From assembly GCA_030158305.1 (NCBI GenBank), contig JAOATE010000089.1, forward strand, positions 26,224 to 90,223: a stretch of DNA of 64,000 nucleotides, given 5' to 3'. Under the pieces are notes generated by a model. The model did no database searches. It had not been told where the DNA came from and saw nothing but the letters and a program-made list of their open reading frames with translations. The DNA is from Burkholderiaceae bacterium. Its GTDB lineage: Bacteria; Pseudomonadota; Gammaproteobacteria; Burkholderiales; Burkholderiaceae_B. Shown piece by piece: positions 8,709 through 17,806 of the stretch; the first letter of the stretch is position 1; each line of letters starts with the position of its first letter. A program made the translations under genes and the position numbers.

Positions 8709-9128
8709 ATGAGCATGGCCATGATCCACCTGTCTGTCCCGATTAAAGACATCGCATCCACGGTGCGCTTTTATCGGGATATTTTGGGTTGTACGATTAC
8801 GCGTCAACAGACGGATCGACTCGATATTGATTTTTACGGTCATCATCTCGTCGCTCAACTTTCAGAGCTTGAGTCCTCGCACAAATCAATCACTATCGGT
8901 CGTGGCAATTATCCTTTGCGACACTTTGGGGTGATTGTGACCCCTGACATCTACGATCGCATGCTGGCCAATCTGATCGCGGCCAAGGTCGAGTTCGCCA
9001 TGGCGCCGGACCGCATATTTATTGGCACCCCGCGCGAGCAGTCGGTTTTTCTTGTCTTTGACTACTCAGGTAATGCTGTTGAGGTGAAGGGTATGCCCGA
9101 CCCTCAACAGGTATTTGCTGCGGGCTAG
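8709..9128 (+). CDS. VOC-superfamily (glyoxalase/dioxygenase-like) protein
   Basis: This 139-residue protein has two beta-alpha-beta-beta-beta modules of the vicinal oxygen chelate fold: IHLSVPIKDIASTVRFYRDILG at the N-terminus, and the C-terminal segment LVFDYSGNAVEVKG with the usual metal-ligand glutamate. Likely metal ligands are His7, His76 (PLRHFGV) and the Glu near residue 128. Such proteins include glyoxalase I, extradiol dioxygenases and antibiotic-resistance proteins, and the substrate is not determinable here. GGGGAG lies 6 bp before the ATG and only 15 bp separate it from the TRAP permease stop, suggesting that it modifies the imported compound. Confidence 0.8.
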   Translation: MSMAMIHLSVPIKDIASTVRFYRDILGCTITRQQTDRLDIDFYGHHLVAQLSELESSHKSITIGRGNYPLRHFGVIVTPDIYDRMLANLIAAKVEFAMAPDRIFIGTPREQSVFLVFDYSGNAVEVKGMPDPQQVFAAG

Positions 9129-9132
9129 GCTT

Positions 9133-10050
9133 TTAAAACCTTTTTGAGAACGACAACGCAAGTGCGAAGCCAGTCTGGTAATTGGTGCTGTATTGCGTTG
9201 TTCCAAAAGTGTCTGTCGCAGACAAACGCCCTCCTGTCGTCGCCGCGCCGTACAAGTCAATACGCGAGGTTCGATCAAGCGCATAGGACAATCGGGCAAA
9301 CACAGGGATAAAACTATTTTGACCAATGCCGTTGGCCACAGGACTATTCTGATTGAGACGAAAGCGATACGAGCGATAGGCACCACCGCCTGCGATCGTC
9401 CAACGCTCAGTCAGGGCATAGGCGAGTTCAAGCCCTGCCCCACCTGCTGGACCAGCAGGCAGTGAATTCGCGAGTCGCAATTTGTCGGTGATGTTCCAGT
9501 TCACCAACAAATAGGGAAAGACCTTGGTCTCATCGATTTGACGGAAAACACCCGCACCCACGCCAAGCGTCAAATCTTTGGAGAATGTCCGCGCAACACT
9601 CATGACTGCGCCATAGGTTGCCGTGCCGCCGGTACCTGTGCCCGTCTCACCCGACCACTCAACTGTGGGTGCAAAACCGAAACGCCACTCTGGGCTGGGC
9701 GTATACGCAAAGTTCATTCCCAAAGCGGGGGTGTTGATCGCAGTCCAAGGCGCTTGACCACCCAATGACTGAAGGTTGCTCCAAGACCAGTTTTGATAGT
9801 TGTACTTGGCGCTGACACCCGCTGAAAATGCGCTAGTGACCTGACGCGTCACATTCACGTTTGCCGAAGCATCTTGCCAATTAAAACTGCCGCTATCGAC
9901 GATGCGGGTATTGAACTGACTTAAACCCGTGACACCAACGGAAACACTCGTCTCGCCGGGGGCTTGACGGGGCTGGGCCATCGCCGCAGCACACAAGGTT
10001 GTCAAGGCGAAGGCAACGCCAATACGAAAAGAGCCAAGCATATTCAGCAT
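9133..10050 (-). CDS. Outer-membrane beta-barrel protein (DUF6268-like)
   Basis: The protein has 305 residues with a signal peptide cleaved near AAAMAQ, then alternating amphipathic strands rich in aromatic and glycine residues (for example YNYQNWSWSN, AYTPSPEWRFGFAPTVEW). It ends in FSKRF, a C-terminal aromatic as expected for BAM-inserted barrels. The overall pattern resembles DUF6268 outer-membrane proteins of unknown function. It converges with the VOC gene, with 4 bp between the two stops. Transport or structural roles cannot be distinguished. Confidence 0.75.
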   Translation of the reverse strand: MLNMLGSFRIGVAFALTTLCAAAMAQPRQAPGETSVSVGVTGLSQFNTRIVDSGSFNWQDASANVNVTRQVTSAFSAGVSAKYNYQNWSWSNLQSLGGQAPWTAINTPALGMNFAYTPSPEWRFGFAPTVEWSGETGTGTGGTATYGAVMSVARTFSKDLTLGVGAGVFRQIDETKVFPYLLVNWNITDKLRLANSLPAGPAGGAGLELAYALTERWTIAGGGAYRSYRFRLNQNSPVANGIGQNSFIPVFARLSYALDRTSRIDLYGAATTGGRLSATDTFGTTQYSTNYQTGFALALSFSKRF

Positions 10051-10103
10051 ATTTATTTATCCATTTATATCGCAAACCGAAAGACCAACAGTCCTTGTGC
10101 GCA

Positions 10104-10910
10104 TTAGCGCGACAACACGCGTCGCGCAAAATAGGAGAGCGTATCCACAAGAATCACCAACACAATCATGGCGGCCAAGACGCTGCTTGTTTCTTGCATT
10201 TGAAACAAACCCATATGAAAAGACAGCATCTGACCGAGACCACCACCACCGACGACACCTAGTACGGCCGCCGCCCGAATATTGTTTTCCCAACGATACA
10301 ACGCATAGGACATTAACTGGGGAGAAAATGTCGGAAGTGTTGCATACAGGAACACCCGCCCTTCCCCCACCCCTTGAACGCGCAAGGCAGCGGCGGCATT
10401 TTGTGGTGAGTTTTCGATCGACTCCGCAAAGAGACGGCCCAGTACGCCTGTCGTATGCAAGGCGAGCGCGAGTGTTCCAGCAAAGGGGCCTAACCCGGCA
10501 GAAATCAGCAATAACGCCGCCCACACTAGCTCCGGAATCGCACGTAAAGCATTCAGTAACAGCCGCGTCAGGAAGCGCCACTTCGCTGGATCACCGACGT
10601 AGCTGCGGCTGGCCGGCACAGCCAGCAACACGCCAAAAATAGTGGCGATCAGCGTACCCACGGCAGACATTGCCAAGGTCTCAAGACTGGCGCGCAATAG
10701 TTTATTTAAAAATACGGGTTCAAGGTTAGGCGACACCAGTTCACCTAAAAACTTACCCATGCGACCCAGACTTTCAAACGACAGCACGCGCGCAAGCTGC
10801 AAGTCCAGCGTCCAAAAACTCAGGACGATGAGACTGACGGTCCCGATCAATACCCAAAAAACAGTCGAGTCCAGACGCAACCAATGTTTGGGGCGGGTAG
10901 GTAGATTCAT
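10104..10910 (-). CDS. PhnE-like ABC transporter permease (second subunit)
   Basis: This inner-membrane permease has about six hydrophobic segments and the EAA-type loop ALRVQGVGEGRVFLYATLP followed by SYALYRWENNIRAAAVLG, the signature pattern of phosphonate-type PhnE permeases. An in-frame ATG exists at 10931. The ATG at 10910 forms a classical ATGA overlap with the stop of the preceding permease gene and is preferred. Two distinct PhnE-like subunits probably make a heterodimeric channel with the PhnC-like ATPase encoded upstream in the same operon. Confidence 0.88.
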   Translation of the reverse strand: MNLPTRPKHWLRLDSTVFWVLIGTVSLIVLSFWTLDLQLARVLSFESLGRMGKFLGELVSPNLEPVFLNKLLRASLETLAMSAVGTLIATIFGVLLAVPASRSYVGDPAKWRFLTRLLLNALRAIPELVWAALLLISAGLGPFAGTLALALHTTGVLGRLFAESIENSPQNAAAALRVQGVGEGRVFLYATLPTFSPQLMSYALYRWENNIRAAAVLGVVGGGGLGQMLSFHMGLFQMQETSSVLAAMIVLVILVDTLSYFARRVLSR

Positions 10911-11743
10911 TGCAACGCCCGTCGCATCCAAGTGCTCAGCAAGTCAGCAAGACCCACCAGCAAGATAAAGACAATCAGCATCGTCGCCACTTCGGAGCCA
11001 TTGAACATTCGCATGGAGTTATCCATCTGTTGGCCCAAACCACCTGCGCCGACAAAACCCAACACCGTTGAGGCACGAATCGCGCACTCCCAGCGATAAA
11101 TCGTATAACTCGTTAATTCCGTTGCATTTCCGGGCAAGACGCTATAAAAAAATGTCTGCAATCTTCCCGCTCCATTTCGCAGCAGTGCGGTCGCGGGCTC
11201 TCTCTCACCGCTTTCGAGAATTTCTCCGTACACCTTGCCAAGCATGCCGGCATACGTGAGACCAATCGCCAGCACACCCGCTGCCGGCCCCAACCCAACA
11301 ACGCGCACAAACACAAGGGCCCAGATCAGCTCGGGCACACTGCGCATCAAAATCAACAACCACCTGATGAGCTGCCTAAAGATAAAAGGGATCGCTTGCA
11401 TCCGTCCAGATAAGGACGAAACCGACAGTACCGTTGTCGAGAGCAGGGTCAAAGGAATCGCAAGCAGGAGGGCCAGAAAGGTTCCCGCCGTTGCAATCGC
11501 AACCGTACGCCATGCCTCACGCGCCACCAGATGCAAAAACTCAGGACTCAAGGCCGGAGGGAAAAAATCAGCTAAAAAACGACCGGTTACCTTGAGATTT
11601 TCGGTTTCAAAAAACACCCACGGCCTAAACTCAGTCGTCACGAGTGCGGGCCACAAGAGCAAACAGGCCACGACAAACCAAAAGAGCCGACGTGACCACG
11701 CTGGATCACGCAACGAAGGGTCGTTTGACTTAAGCGCAACCAA
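10907..11743 (-). CDS. PhnE-like ABC transporter permease (first subunit)
   Basis: This hydrophobic protein of about 278 residues contains the PhnE signature region ATALLRNGAGRLQTFFYSVLP then SYTIYRWECAIRASTVLGFVGAGGLG. The reading frame extends upstream to a TTG at 11812, which would overlap the ATPase gene by 83 bp. A TTG at 11743 is preceded by AAGAGAG and overlaps it by only 14 bp, so it is the preferred start, though neither is certain. It forms the membrane channel of the PhnCDEE importer and overlaps the second permease by 4 bp. Confidence 0.85.
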   Translation of the reverse strand: MVALKSNDPSLRDPAWSRRLFWFVVACLLLWPALVTTEFRPWVFFETENLKVTGRFLADFFPPALSPEFLHLVAREAWRTVAIATAGTFLALLLAIPLTLLSTTVLSVSSLSGRMQAIPFIFRQLIRWLLILMRSVPELIWALVFVRVVGLGPAAGVLAIGLTYAGMLGKVYGEILESGEREPATALLRNGAGRLQTFFYSVLPGNATELTSYTIYRWECAIRASTVLGFVGAGGLGQQMDNSMRMFNGSEVATMLIVFILLVGLADLLSTWMRRALQ

Positions 11744-12575
11744 CTCGGATCTCTCTTTTAGCCAACGGGACGTCTTCAAGCGCCACTGGGCCCTCGACCT
11801 GCGCAAGTTCAAACTCGAACTGTGCGTACAAATCAGCGAGGTGCTCTGCTGTCACAGCATGACCAGGCAGATCAAAGACCAGCTTTCCCTCTCGTAACCC
11901 AAGCACACGGGGAAATTCGGCAGTGGCGACATTCACTTGGTGCAGCGTGGTGACAAGCGTGACCTCACGTGCACGCGCTTCTCGCAGGAGTGTGGCAATC
12001 GCCTGACGGGCGCGCGTCGGATCAAGCGCAGAGAGAGGCTCGTCTACGAGCCATAAGCCCGCTGGCGCCAGCAGCGCACGTGCGAGTCCAACCCGCTGGC
12101 GCTCTCCACCAGAAAGACGATCCACACGCTCCCAGAGTTTGTCCTGTAAATCAAACTGAGACAGAGCTTGGGCAACCTGATGCGCATCTTGAGGGTAAAC
12201 GAGATTTTTCAAACTTCGCCAAAGCGACAAAGCAGGCAATTTCGCGGCGAGAAGAGAAACGATGACGCGCTGACGTGGCGGTAGGGGCGGACTTTGTGGC
12301 GCATAAAAAAGTCGACCACGTTGGCGTTGCAGATTTTTGGTAGAAAGTGTCCACACCGACTGTTCATCGATTGAAACCGTCCCTTGTGAAGGCTTAAGGG
12401 CTGCAGCCAAGATCTGCAAAAAAGTCGTCTTACCCGCTCCAGAAGGACCGATCACGGCGACGTGCTCGCCCGGCTCAATCTTCAGAGACAGTTGATCGAT
12501 TGCCGGTCGCGACTGGAGACTGGCAGCAGGATGACGGGCTGTGACGCCCGTCAACGCAACATGCAAGCCCGGCAT
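11730..12575 (-). CDS. PhnC-like ABC transporter ATP-binding protein
   Basis: The 281-residue ATPase has Walker A GPSGAGKTT, signature LSGGERQRVGLARAL, Walker B GLWLVDEPLSALDP and an H-loop LVTTLHQVNVA, in the arrangement of PhnC-family ATPases. It powers import through the two PhnE-like permeases downstream. Its start ATG shares one base with the stop codon of the binding-protein gene (TAATG), so translation is coupled. Confidence 0.9.
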   Translation of the reverse strand: MPGLHVALTGVTARHPAASLQSRPAIDQLSLKIEPGEHVAVIGPSGAGKTTFLQILAAALKPSQGTVSIDEQSVWTLSTKNLQRQRGRLFYAPQSPPLPPRQRVIVSLLAAKLPALSLWRSLKNLVYPQDAHQVAQALSQFDLQDKLWERVDRLSGGERQRVGLARALLAPAGLWLVDEPLSALDPTRARQAIATLLREARAREVTLVTTLHQVNVATAEFPRVLGLREGKLVFDLPGHAVTAEHLADLYAQFEFELAQVEGPVALEDVPLAKREIRVGCA

Positions 12576-13465
12576 TATTTAATCAGACCCGCACTTCGAC
12601 CGGCAGACTCAAGACCTTTGTAGTTGTCTGGTGTCGTAGGGATGTATTTGCTGGCGCGATTGAGGGTCAAAATTTCTTTGCCTTCCGCATTGCTCATGTC
12701 GAGGGCGAAAAACGCCTTGGCAATTTTTTCTTGTAAAGCGACTGGCATATCTGCGTTGACCGACCAGTTGTAATTGTAATAAGGAGGCGTCGTGAAAAAC
12801 ACATCTACCTTGTTGGTGTCGACCTTCTTGTCGTTCACAAACTTGTTCCAGACAGTGATGTCCAAGGCTGCTGCATCGACGCGGCCACTGACAACAGAAG
12901 CGATGGTTGCATCATGCGCACCTGAATAGGCGACGCGTTTAAAGTCGCGATCGGGATCAATGCCCGCATCCAGCAGGAACGAACGCGGCATCAAATGACC
13001 TGAGGTGCTCGACTGTGAGCCGAAACTCACTTGCTTGCCTTTGAGGTCCGCTAACTTGGTGATGCCAGAGTTCTTTTGTGTAATGAAGACCGAGCGAAAC
13101 TTAGTGTCTTCCTCTCGTTGTGCGAGGGGCACCACCTTTCCACCTGATCGAATCTGAGCCTGCACGTAGGTAAAGCCACCGAACCACACTAAGTCAACTT
13201 GCTTATTCACCAAGGCTTCTACGGCGGCGGGATAGTCGTTGACTGGGACAAAACTGACTTTCATGCCAAGCGTGCGCTCCAGATACTTGGTCAACGGACC
13301 AAACTTACGCATCTGTTCTGTCGCGGCCTCTTCAGGAATCGTCGTCACGCGCAGCACTTGTTGGGAGTAAGCGGCGCTGGTAATAAAAGCTGTTGCTGCC
13401 AGCAAGGTGCTGGCAATCGTACGCGTGAGTCCGCGCGAAATGAGGGATTTAAACAAGGGATTCAC
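12575..13465 (-). CDS. PhnD-family periplasmic substrate-binding protein (phosphonate/phosphite or putative selenate type)
   Basis: The 296-residue protein has a signal peptide ending near SAAYSQ and the PhnD-like fold: VTTIPEEAATEQMRKFGPL at the start, LVWFGGFTYVQAQ in the middle and SQSSTSGHLMPRSFLL, where Ser/Thr residues would bind an oxyanion. It captures a small anion for the PhnC/PhnE system. Close relatives with this TIPEE and WFGGFT pattern are often annotated as putative selenate-binding proteins rather than phosphonate binders, so the ligand is open. No C-P lyase or phosphonatase gene is nearby. The annotated start is GTG. Confidence 0.88.
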   Translation of the reverse strand: MNPLFKSLISRGLTRTIASTLLAATAFITSAAYSQQVLRVTTIPEEAATEQMRKFGPLTKYLERTLGMKVSFVPVNDYPAAVEALVNKQVDLVWFGGFTYVQAQIRSGGKVVPLAQREEDTKFRSVFITQKNSGITKLADLKGKQVSFGSQSSTSGHLMPRSFLLDAGIDPDRDFKRVAYSGAHDATIASVVSGRVDAAALDITVWNKFVNDKKVDTNKVDVFFTTPPYYNYNWSVNADMPVALQEKIAKAFFALDMSNAEGKEILTLNRASKYIPTTPDNYKGLESAGRSAGLIK

Positions 13466-13652
13466 CTGAAAACGGTTTTAAAGACGGTCAGTATAGGAGA
13501 GAGCACTGACGTGTGCGTGCATAAACCCTTTGAACATACAAAATGTTGCAGTGCAGCATCCATACTCGGGTTAAGCCCTAGAACACTTTGCACCATCCGC
13601 TAGGCAACTTGCGAGATAATGAGCATTCAAATTTCTTTATACGGAGACTTTC

Positions 13653-14645
13653 GTGCTCAAAAAAACGATAACAACGATGGGTGCTCTTGCCCTGACAGCC
13701 GCACTCTCGATCGCGTCTACTAGCGCGATCGCGCAACCGGCCAAACCAGAATGTATCGCGCCTGCCAAGCCTGGTGGGGGCTTTGACTTAACCTGCAAAC
13801 TCGCGCAAGCTGCATTCAAGGATTCGCAAGCACTCAAAGATCCCTTACGCATCTCCTACATGCCTGGTGGCATCGGTGCCGTCGCTTACAACACCATTGT
13901 GACGCAACGTCCTGCTGAGGGCGGTACGATCGTTGCCTACTCAGGTGGCTCCCTACTCAACCTGGCTCAAGGCAAGTTTGGTAAGTACAACGTCAACGAC
14001 GTGCGCTGGCTTGCTGCGATTGGCGCCGATTTCGGCGTGATTGTCGTGCGTAATGATTCACCGTTCAAAGACCTGAAAAGTGTCATGACTGCCTTGCAGC
14101 AGGACCCCACCAAAGTGGTGTTCGGTGCCGGTGGCTCAGTCGGTAGCCAAGACTGGATGAAAGCCGCGCTGACTGCGAAAGCCGCAGGCGTGGACTACAA
14201 GAAAATGCGCTTTGTCGCCTTCGAAGGTGGTGGAGAAACAGCAACGGCTCTGCGCGGTGGCCATATTCAGGTCATGATGGGTGATGCAGCCGAAGCAGCC
14301 ACGATGTTAGATAGTGGCGCGCCGATTCGCGTGTTGGCCATTTATCACGACAAGCGTTTGCCCGGTAAGCTGGCGGATGTTCCTACCGCGACTGAGCAGG
14401 GTTACAAAATCAACTGGCCAATCATTCGTGGCTTTTATCTCGGACCAAAGGTCTCAGATAAAGACTACGACTGGTGGGTGACGGCTTTCAAAAAGACGAT
14501 GGCCTCACCTGAGTACGCCAAGCTGCGCACACAGCAAGGACTGTTCCCCTTCGATATGACCGGTCCTGAACTCGATCGCTACGTCAAGCAACAAGTCAAA
14601 GAATATGCAGAACTTGCAGACACCTTTGGTTTGATCAAGAAGTAA
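13653..14645 (+). CDS. tctC: Tripartite tricarboxylate transporter substrate-binding protein TctC
   Basis: This 330-residue TctC/Bug protein has a signal peptide ending near SAIAQP, the N-terminal ligand loop PAKPGGGFDLTCKLAQ, and the C-terminal sequence VPTATEQGYKINWPIIRGFYLGP. It captures a di- or tricarboxylate in the periplasm and passes it to TctA/TctB, encoded immediately downstream. The start is GTG at 13653 with ACGGAGA upstream. This is the only one of the ten Bug proteins in the window that is directly linked to tctBA, hence the gene symbol. A strong palindrome follows the stop codon. Confidence 0.92.
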   Translation: MLKKTITTMGALALTAALSIASTSAIAQPAKPECIAPAKPGGGFDLTCKLAQAAFKDSQALKDPLRISYMPGGIGAVAYNTIVTQRPAEGGTIVAYSGGSLLNLAQGKFGKYNVNDVRWLAAIGADFGVIVVRNDSPFKDLKSVMTALQQDPTKVVFGAGGSVGSQDWMKAALTAKAAGVDYKKMRFVAFEGGGETATALRGGHIQVMMGDAAEAATMLDSGAPIRVLAIYHDKRLPGKLADVPTATEQGYKINWPIIRGFYLGPKVSDKDYDWWVTAFKKTMASPEYAKLRTQQGLFPFDMTGPELDRYVKQQVKEYAELADTFGLIKK

Positions 14646-14653
14646 TTGACATG

Positions 14654-14689
14654 AATACGCTGGGCAGACCTAGGTCTGCCCAGCGTATT
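14654..14689 (+). terminator. Intrinsic terminator/attenuator between tctC and tctB
   Basis: This is a perfect 36-nt palindrome (arms 14654-14671 and 14672-14689) with core GCTGGGCAGACC, followed by a T-run to 14693. It lies 8 bp after the tctC stop and 30 bp before the preferred tctB start. It probably terminates most transcripts after tctC so that the binding protein is made in excess over the membrane subunits. Confidence 0.85.
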
Positions 14690-14718
14690 TTTTATTGCAT
14701 GGAAGAAAGAGGGAAAAA

Positions 14719-15162
14719 ATGGTTCTTGACGATCGCAAACTGGGTGTATTCGCGCTAGCACTGGCGGCATTTTTAGCGTGGTATGGATACAGCCTTGAGG
14801 CGGCGTTCTCTTATGAGCCGATAGGGCCTCGCGCCTTTCCTCTCGCCATTGCCTCGATCATCGCGTTGTGTGGCCTGATCCTCATGATCAAAGGTGGCAA
14901 TCGCGTCGAACCGAACAGCAGTAGTGCCAACGCACGCATTTGGCTCATGATCGCCATCTTGAGTGGTTATGCAGTGACATTTCAATTGCTAGGCTTCATT
15001 ATTTCCACTGCGCTCATGACGACTCTAGTGGCACGTTTGTTTGGCGGGACATGGGTCAAAGCACTCATTGGTGGCGTTGGTATGGGTATTTTGTTTTTTG
15101 TATTGTTTGATCGCTTTCTTGATGTCGTTCTACCTGTTGGTGTCCTCGGAGCTTTCTTATGA
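14719..15162 (+). CDS. tctB: Tripartite tricarboxylate transporter small membrane subunit TctB
   Basis: About 147 residues with four hydrophobic segments in the TctB pattern: LGVFALALAAFLAWYGY near the N-terminus, PIGPRAFPLAIA after it, and a C-terminal ILFFVLFDRFLDVVLPVG stretch. It is the small integral membrane component that pairs with TctA. A TTG at 14695 extends the frame, but the ATG at 14719 has AGAGGG in front and avoids starting just after the terminator hairpin, so it is preferred. It overlaps tctA by 4 bp (ATGA). Confidence 0.9.
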   Translation: MVLDDRKLGVFALALAAFLAWYGYSLEAAFSYEPIGPRAFPLAIASIIALCGLILMIKGGNRVEPNSSSANARIWLMIAILSGYAVTFQLLGFIISTALMTTLVARLFGGTWVKALIGGVGMGILFFVLFDRFLDVVLPVGVLGAFL

Positions 15163-16664
15163 ACGGCATTTTTGATCAGCTCGGCATTGGCTTTGGCGTC
15201 GCGTTTACGCCCCTAAATTTACTGGTCGCGGCGATTGGTTCCTTTTTCGGAACAATCGTAGGCGTCCTCCCCGGCCTCGGCCCGATCAATGGCGTCGCGA
15301 TGCTAATTCCGATCGCATTTGCCATGAATCTTCCGCCTGAGACTTCGCTGATTTTGCTGGCGGCGGTATATGTCGGTGCAGAGTACGGTGGACGCATCAC
15401 CTCGATCCTGCTGAATGTCCCTGGCGAAGCAGCCGCAGTGATGACCACACTAGATGGCTACCCCCTTGCGCGCCAAGGTTTGGCCAACGTGGCGCTGTCC
15501 ATTTCTGCCTGGTCGTCCTTTGTCGGTTCGCTCATCGGCATTATTGGCATCGTGTTTTTTGCGCCTGTTTTGGCGACGTGGGCGCTCGCATTTGGTCCAG
15601 CCGAGTATTTTGTCTTAATGGTGTTTGCCTTTTGCGCGCTCACGAGTCTACTGGGTGACCAGCCCGTCAAAGGCGTGCTCGCTGCCATGATTGGCTTGGC
15701 AATCTCCACGGTTGGCGTCGATGCTAACTCTGGTGTCTATCGCTACACCTTTGACCATCCGAACCTTTCTGATGGCATCGCCTTTGTAGTGGTGGTGATT
15801 GGACTCTTTGCCGTCGCAGAAATGCTGCAAATGCTGGAAAACACGTTGACTGGGGTGTCTATCAACGTCCCACCAAGTGTTCGGAAAATGTTTAACTTTG
15901 TGGAGTTGAAGTTCACATGGTGGAGCACGTTCAGGGCTTCCGTCATGGGATTTTTTATTGGCGTGTTGCCTGGTGCCGGTGCTAGCGTGGCCTCGGCTGT
16001 CAGTTATGCCTACGAAAAGAAACATTACGAAAACAAAGACCCCGACGCTAAATTTGGACGAGGTGATTTGCGTGGACTGGCTGCGCCAGAAGCCGCCAAC
16101 AACAGCGCAGCGACCGGCTCATTTATTCCTATGCTGACACTTGGTGTACCAGGCTCTGGCACAACCGCCGTGATGATGGGTGCGCTGTCTCTCTACAACA
16201 TCACGCCAGGTCCTGTGTTGTTTGACCAGCAGCCACAGCTTGTTTGGGGTCTGATTGCGTCACTCTTTGTCGCGAACCTGATGTTGCTATTTATGAACAT
16301 TCCTATGGTGCGCATCTTTGCGTCGATGCTCAAAGTTCCACCATGGCTGCTCGTACCCGGCATCCTCACGATTAGTTTTGTAGGCGTGTTTGCCCTGCAC
16401 TCCGCCACTTTCGATTTGGGAATGGTTGTTGCGATCGGCGTGATTGGATATCTATTGCGCAAAATGGGGCTCCCCATGCCGCCTCTAGTATTGGGTGTTG
16501 TGCTGGGAGAAATGATGGAACAAAACCTGCGCCGAGCTTTATCCATCACGAACGGTGAGTTGGGTATTTTGTTTCAAAGCCCCATCAGCATCGGTTTGTG
16601 GGCTGCGGCAATCATTGTGGTCGCCGGCCCGACTCTTTACAGGCGCTTGAGAGCCGCAAAGTAA
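15159..16664 (+). CDS. tctA: Tripartite tricarboxylate transporter large permease TctA
   Basis: The 501-residue membrane protein has about twelve hydrophobic segments and the TctA hallmarks GVLPGLGPINGVAML near the N-terminus and GVLPGAGASVASAVSY plus PEAANNSAATGSFIPMLTLGVPGSGTTA-type sequence in the centre (the repeated GxLPGxG loops). It performs cation-driven uptake of the carboxylate delivered by TctC. Its start overlaps the tctB stop. It could also serve the nine other Bug proteins in the window, since no second tctA is present here (inference). Confidence 0.94.
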   Translation: MNGIFDQLGIGFGVAFTPLNLLVAAIGSFFGTIVGVLPGLGPINGVAMLIPIAFAMNLPPETSLILLAAVYVGAEYGGRITSILLNVPGEAAAVMTTLDGYPLARQGLANVALSISAWSSFVGSLIGIIGIVFFAPVLATWALAFGPAEYFVLMVFAFCALTSLLGDQPVKGVLAAMIGLAISTVGVDANSGVYRYTFDHPNLSDGIAFVVVVIGLFAVAEMLQMLENTLTGVSINVPPSVRKMFNFVELKFTWWSTFRASVMGFFIGVLPGAGASVASAVSYAYEKKHYENKDPDAKFGRGDLRGLAAPEAANNSAATGSFIPMLTLGVPGSGTTAVMMGALSLYNITPGPVLFDQQPQLVWGLIASLFVANLMLLFMNIPMVRIFASMLKVPPWLLVPGILTISFVGVFALHSATFDLGMVVAIGVIGYLLRKMGLPMPPLVLGVVLGEMMEQNLRRALSITNGELGILFQSPISIGLWAAAIIVVAGPTLYRRLRAAK

Positions 16665-16689
16665 CAGCGTCTCAGAGCCTCTCAGTAAA

Positions 16690-16724
16690 AAAAGACCGTG
16701 CTCAGTTCACAGGCACGGTCTTTT
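16690..16724. terminator. Intrinsic terminator between convergent tctA and Bug gene
   Basis: Arms AAAAGACCGTGC and GCACGGTCTTTT form a 12-bp perfect stem with an 11-nt loop. The stem has A-rich and T-rich flanks, so it can act in both directions. Confidence 0.85.
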
Positions 16725-16767
16725 CACTTCACATTCATACAGAAAATTTTTAAAAGCTCTGTTTAAA

Positions 16768-17757
16768 TTATTTTATATTCAAGTCTTTAATCAAGGTCGT
16801 CCACTTAGCTTCATCTCGCTTGAGATTTGCGGTGACGACTTCTGGTGTCGACGTATTGAGCTCGATACCGAGTTGGCTCAGCTTCTGGCGCAACTCTGCG
16901 TCTTGACCCAAGGCTTGCATGGCACTGGTGAGCTTTGTCTGGAGGGCTTTGTCTAATCCAGCGGGCGACATCAGTGCCAACCAGAACGTTGCTTCAAAAT
17001 CCTTGGTACCCAAGGCTTGGTTCATCGTTGGCAAGTCTGGCAACGTAGACATCCTCTCCATCGAGGTCACCGCCAAGCCACGCGTCTTGCCACTGCTGAT
17101 AAAGGGCATCGCTTCGCTTGCTGCGGAAAACATCATTTGCACCTGACCACCGATCATGTCTTGCGCTGCGGGCATCCCACCTTTGTAATGCGCCACCACC
17201 ATCTTTAAACCAAACTGCTTGATAAAGTACTCAGCTGCCAGATGGTTAATGGAGCCCACACCCGAAGTACCTATTGCGTATTTGTCGGGATTTTTCTTAA
17301 TGAGCTCCACCAATTCCTTGGCATTTTTAACTGGGAGATCTTTATTCGTCTGCAGCACAAAAGGTGCTTTCATCATCATTGAGATCGGCGTAAAACTCTC
17401 ATACGGCTTGTAGCTCACCGCTCCCTGTAGAGCAGGATTAATCACGATTGAGACTGGTGCTGCGTACAGCGTATAACCGTTGGGCTTTTGGCCCGCAACG
17501 TAAGTACTCGCCACAGTCGATGCCGCACCTGCTTTATTCTCGATCACCATATTGGCACCAAGCTTTTGGCCAAGCGCCATGGCGATCGCACGACTCGACA
17601 CATCACTCACCCCACCGGCCGGATACGGCACTACGAATTTAATTGGATCTTGCGGATAGGCTGCTGCCGATTGAGCGATTGCAAGGTGAGGTGCTGCGAG
17701 GGCGATCGCCGCAGCAGCAGCCAGTACAACACGAACACCTGTCTTTTTTATAGTCAT
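16768..17757 (-). CDS. Bug/TctC-family periplasmic substrate-binding protein
   Basis: The 329-residue protein has a signal peptide ending near LAIAQSAA and the ligand loop KFVVPYPAGGVSDVSSRAIA, followed by NKAGAASTVASTYVA. It captures a carboxylate or related small anion in the periplasm. It sits 49 bp downstream of, and on the same strand as, the PLP-dependent aldolase gene, so it may supply or sense that enzyme's substrate or product. There is no permease adjacent; tctBA lies convergent next door. The leader contains the ATCAGGAGACA sequence shared with several other Bug genes here. Confidence 0.9.
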   Translation of the reverse strand: MTIKKTGVRVVLAAAAAIALAAPHLAIAQSAAAYPQDPIKFVVPYPAGGVSDVSSRAIAMALGQKLGANMVIENKAGAASTVASTYVAGQKPNGYTLYAAPVSIVINPALQGAVSYKPYESFTPISMMMKAPFVLQTNKDLPVKNAKELVELIKKNPDKYAIGTSGVGSINHLAAEYFIKQFGLKMVVAHYKGGMPAAQDMIGGQVQMMFSAASEAMPFISSGKTRGLAVTSMERMSTLPDLPTMNQALGTKDFEATFWLALMSPAGLDKALQTKLTSAMQALGQDAELRQKLSQLGIELNTSTPEVVTANLKRDEAKWTTLIKDLNIK

Positions 17758-17806
17758 TGTTGTCTCCTGATATTGGTTTTATTTTCTAAAATTTACAGCG
17801 TGGCAC

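Noticed and set aside
10057..10581. 174-residue minus-strand frame overlapping the PhnE-like permease
   Set aside because: Cys/Arg-rich composition and complete overlap with a clear permease frame indicate a shadow frame.
13466..13652. 187-bp divergent region considered for tRNA, small RNA or riboswitch
   Set aside because: No cloverleaf, conserved hairpin set or known motif is visible; only the ACGGAGA ribosome site of tctC is recognisable.
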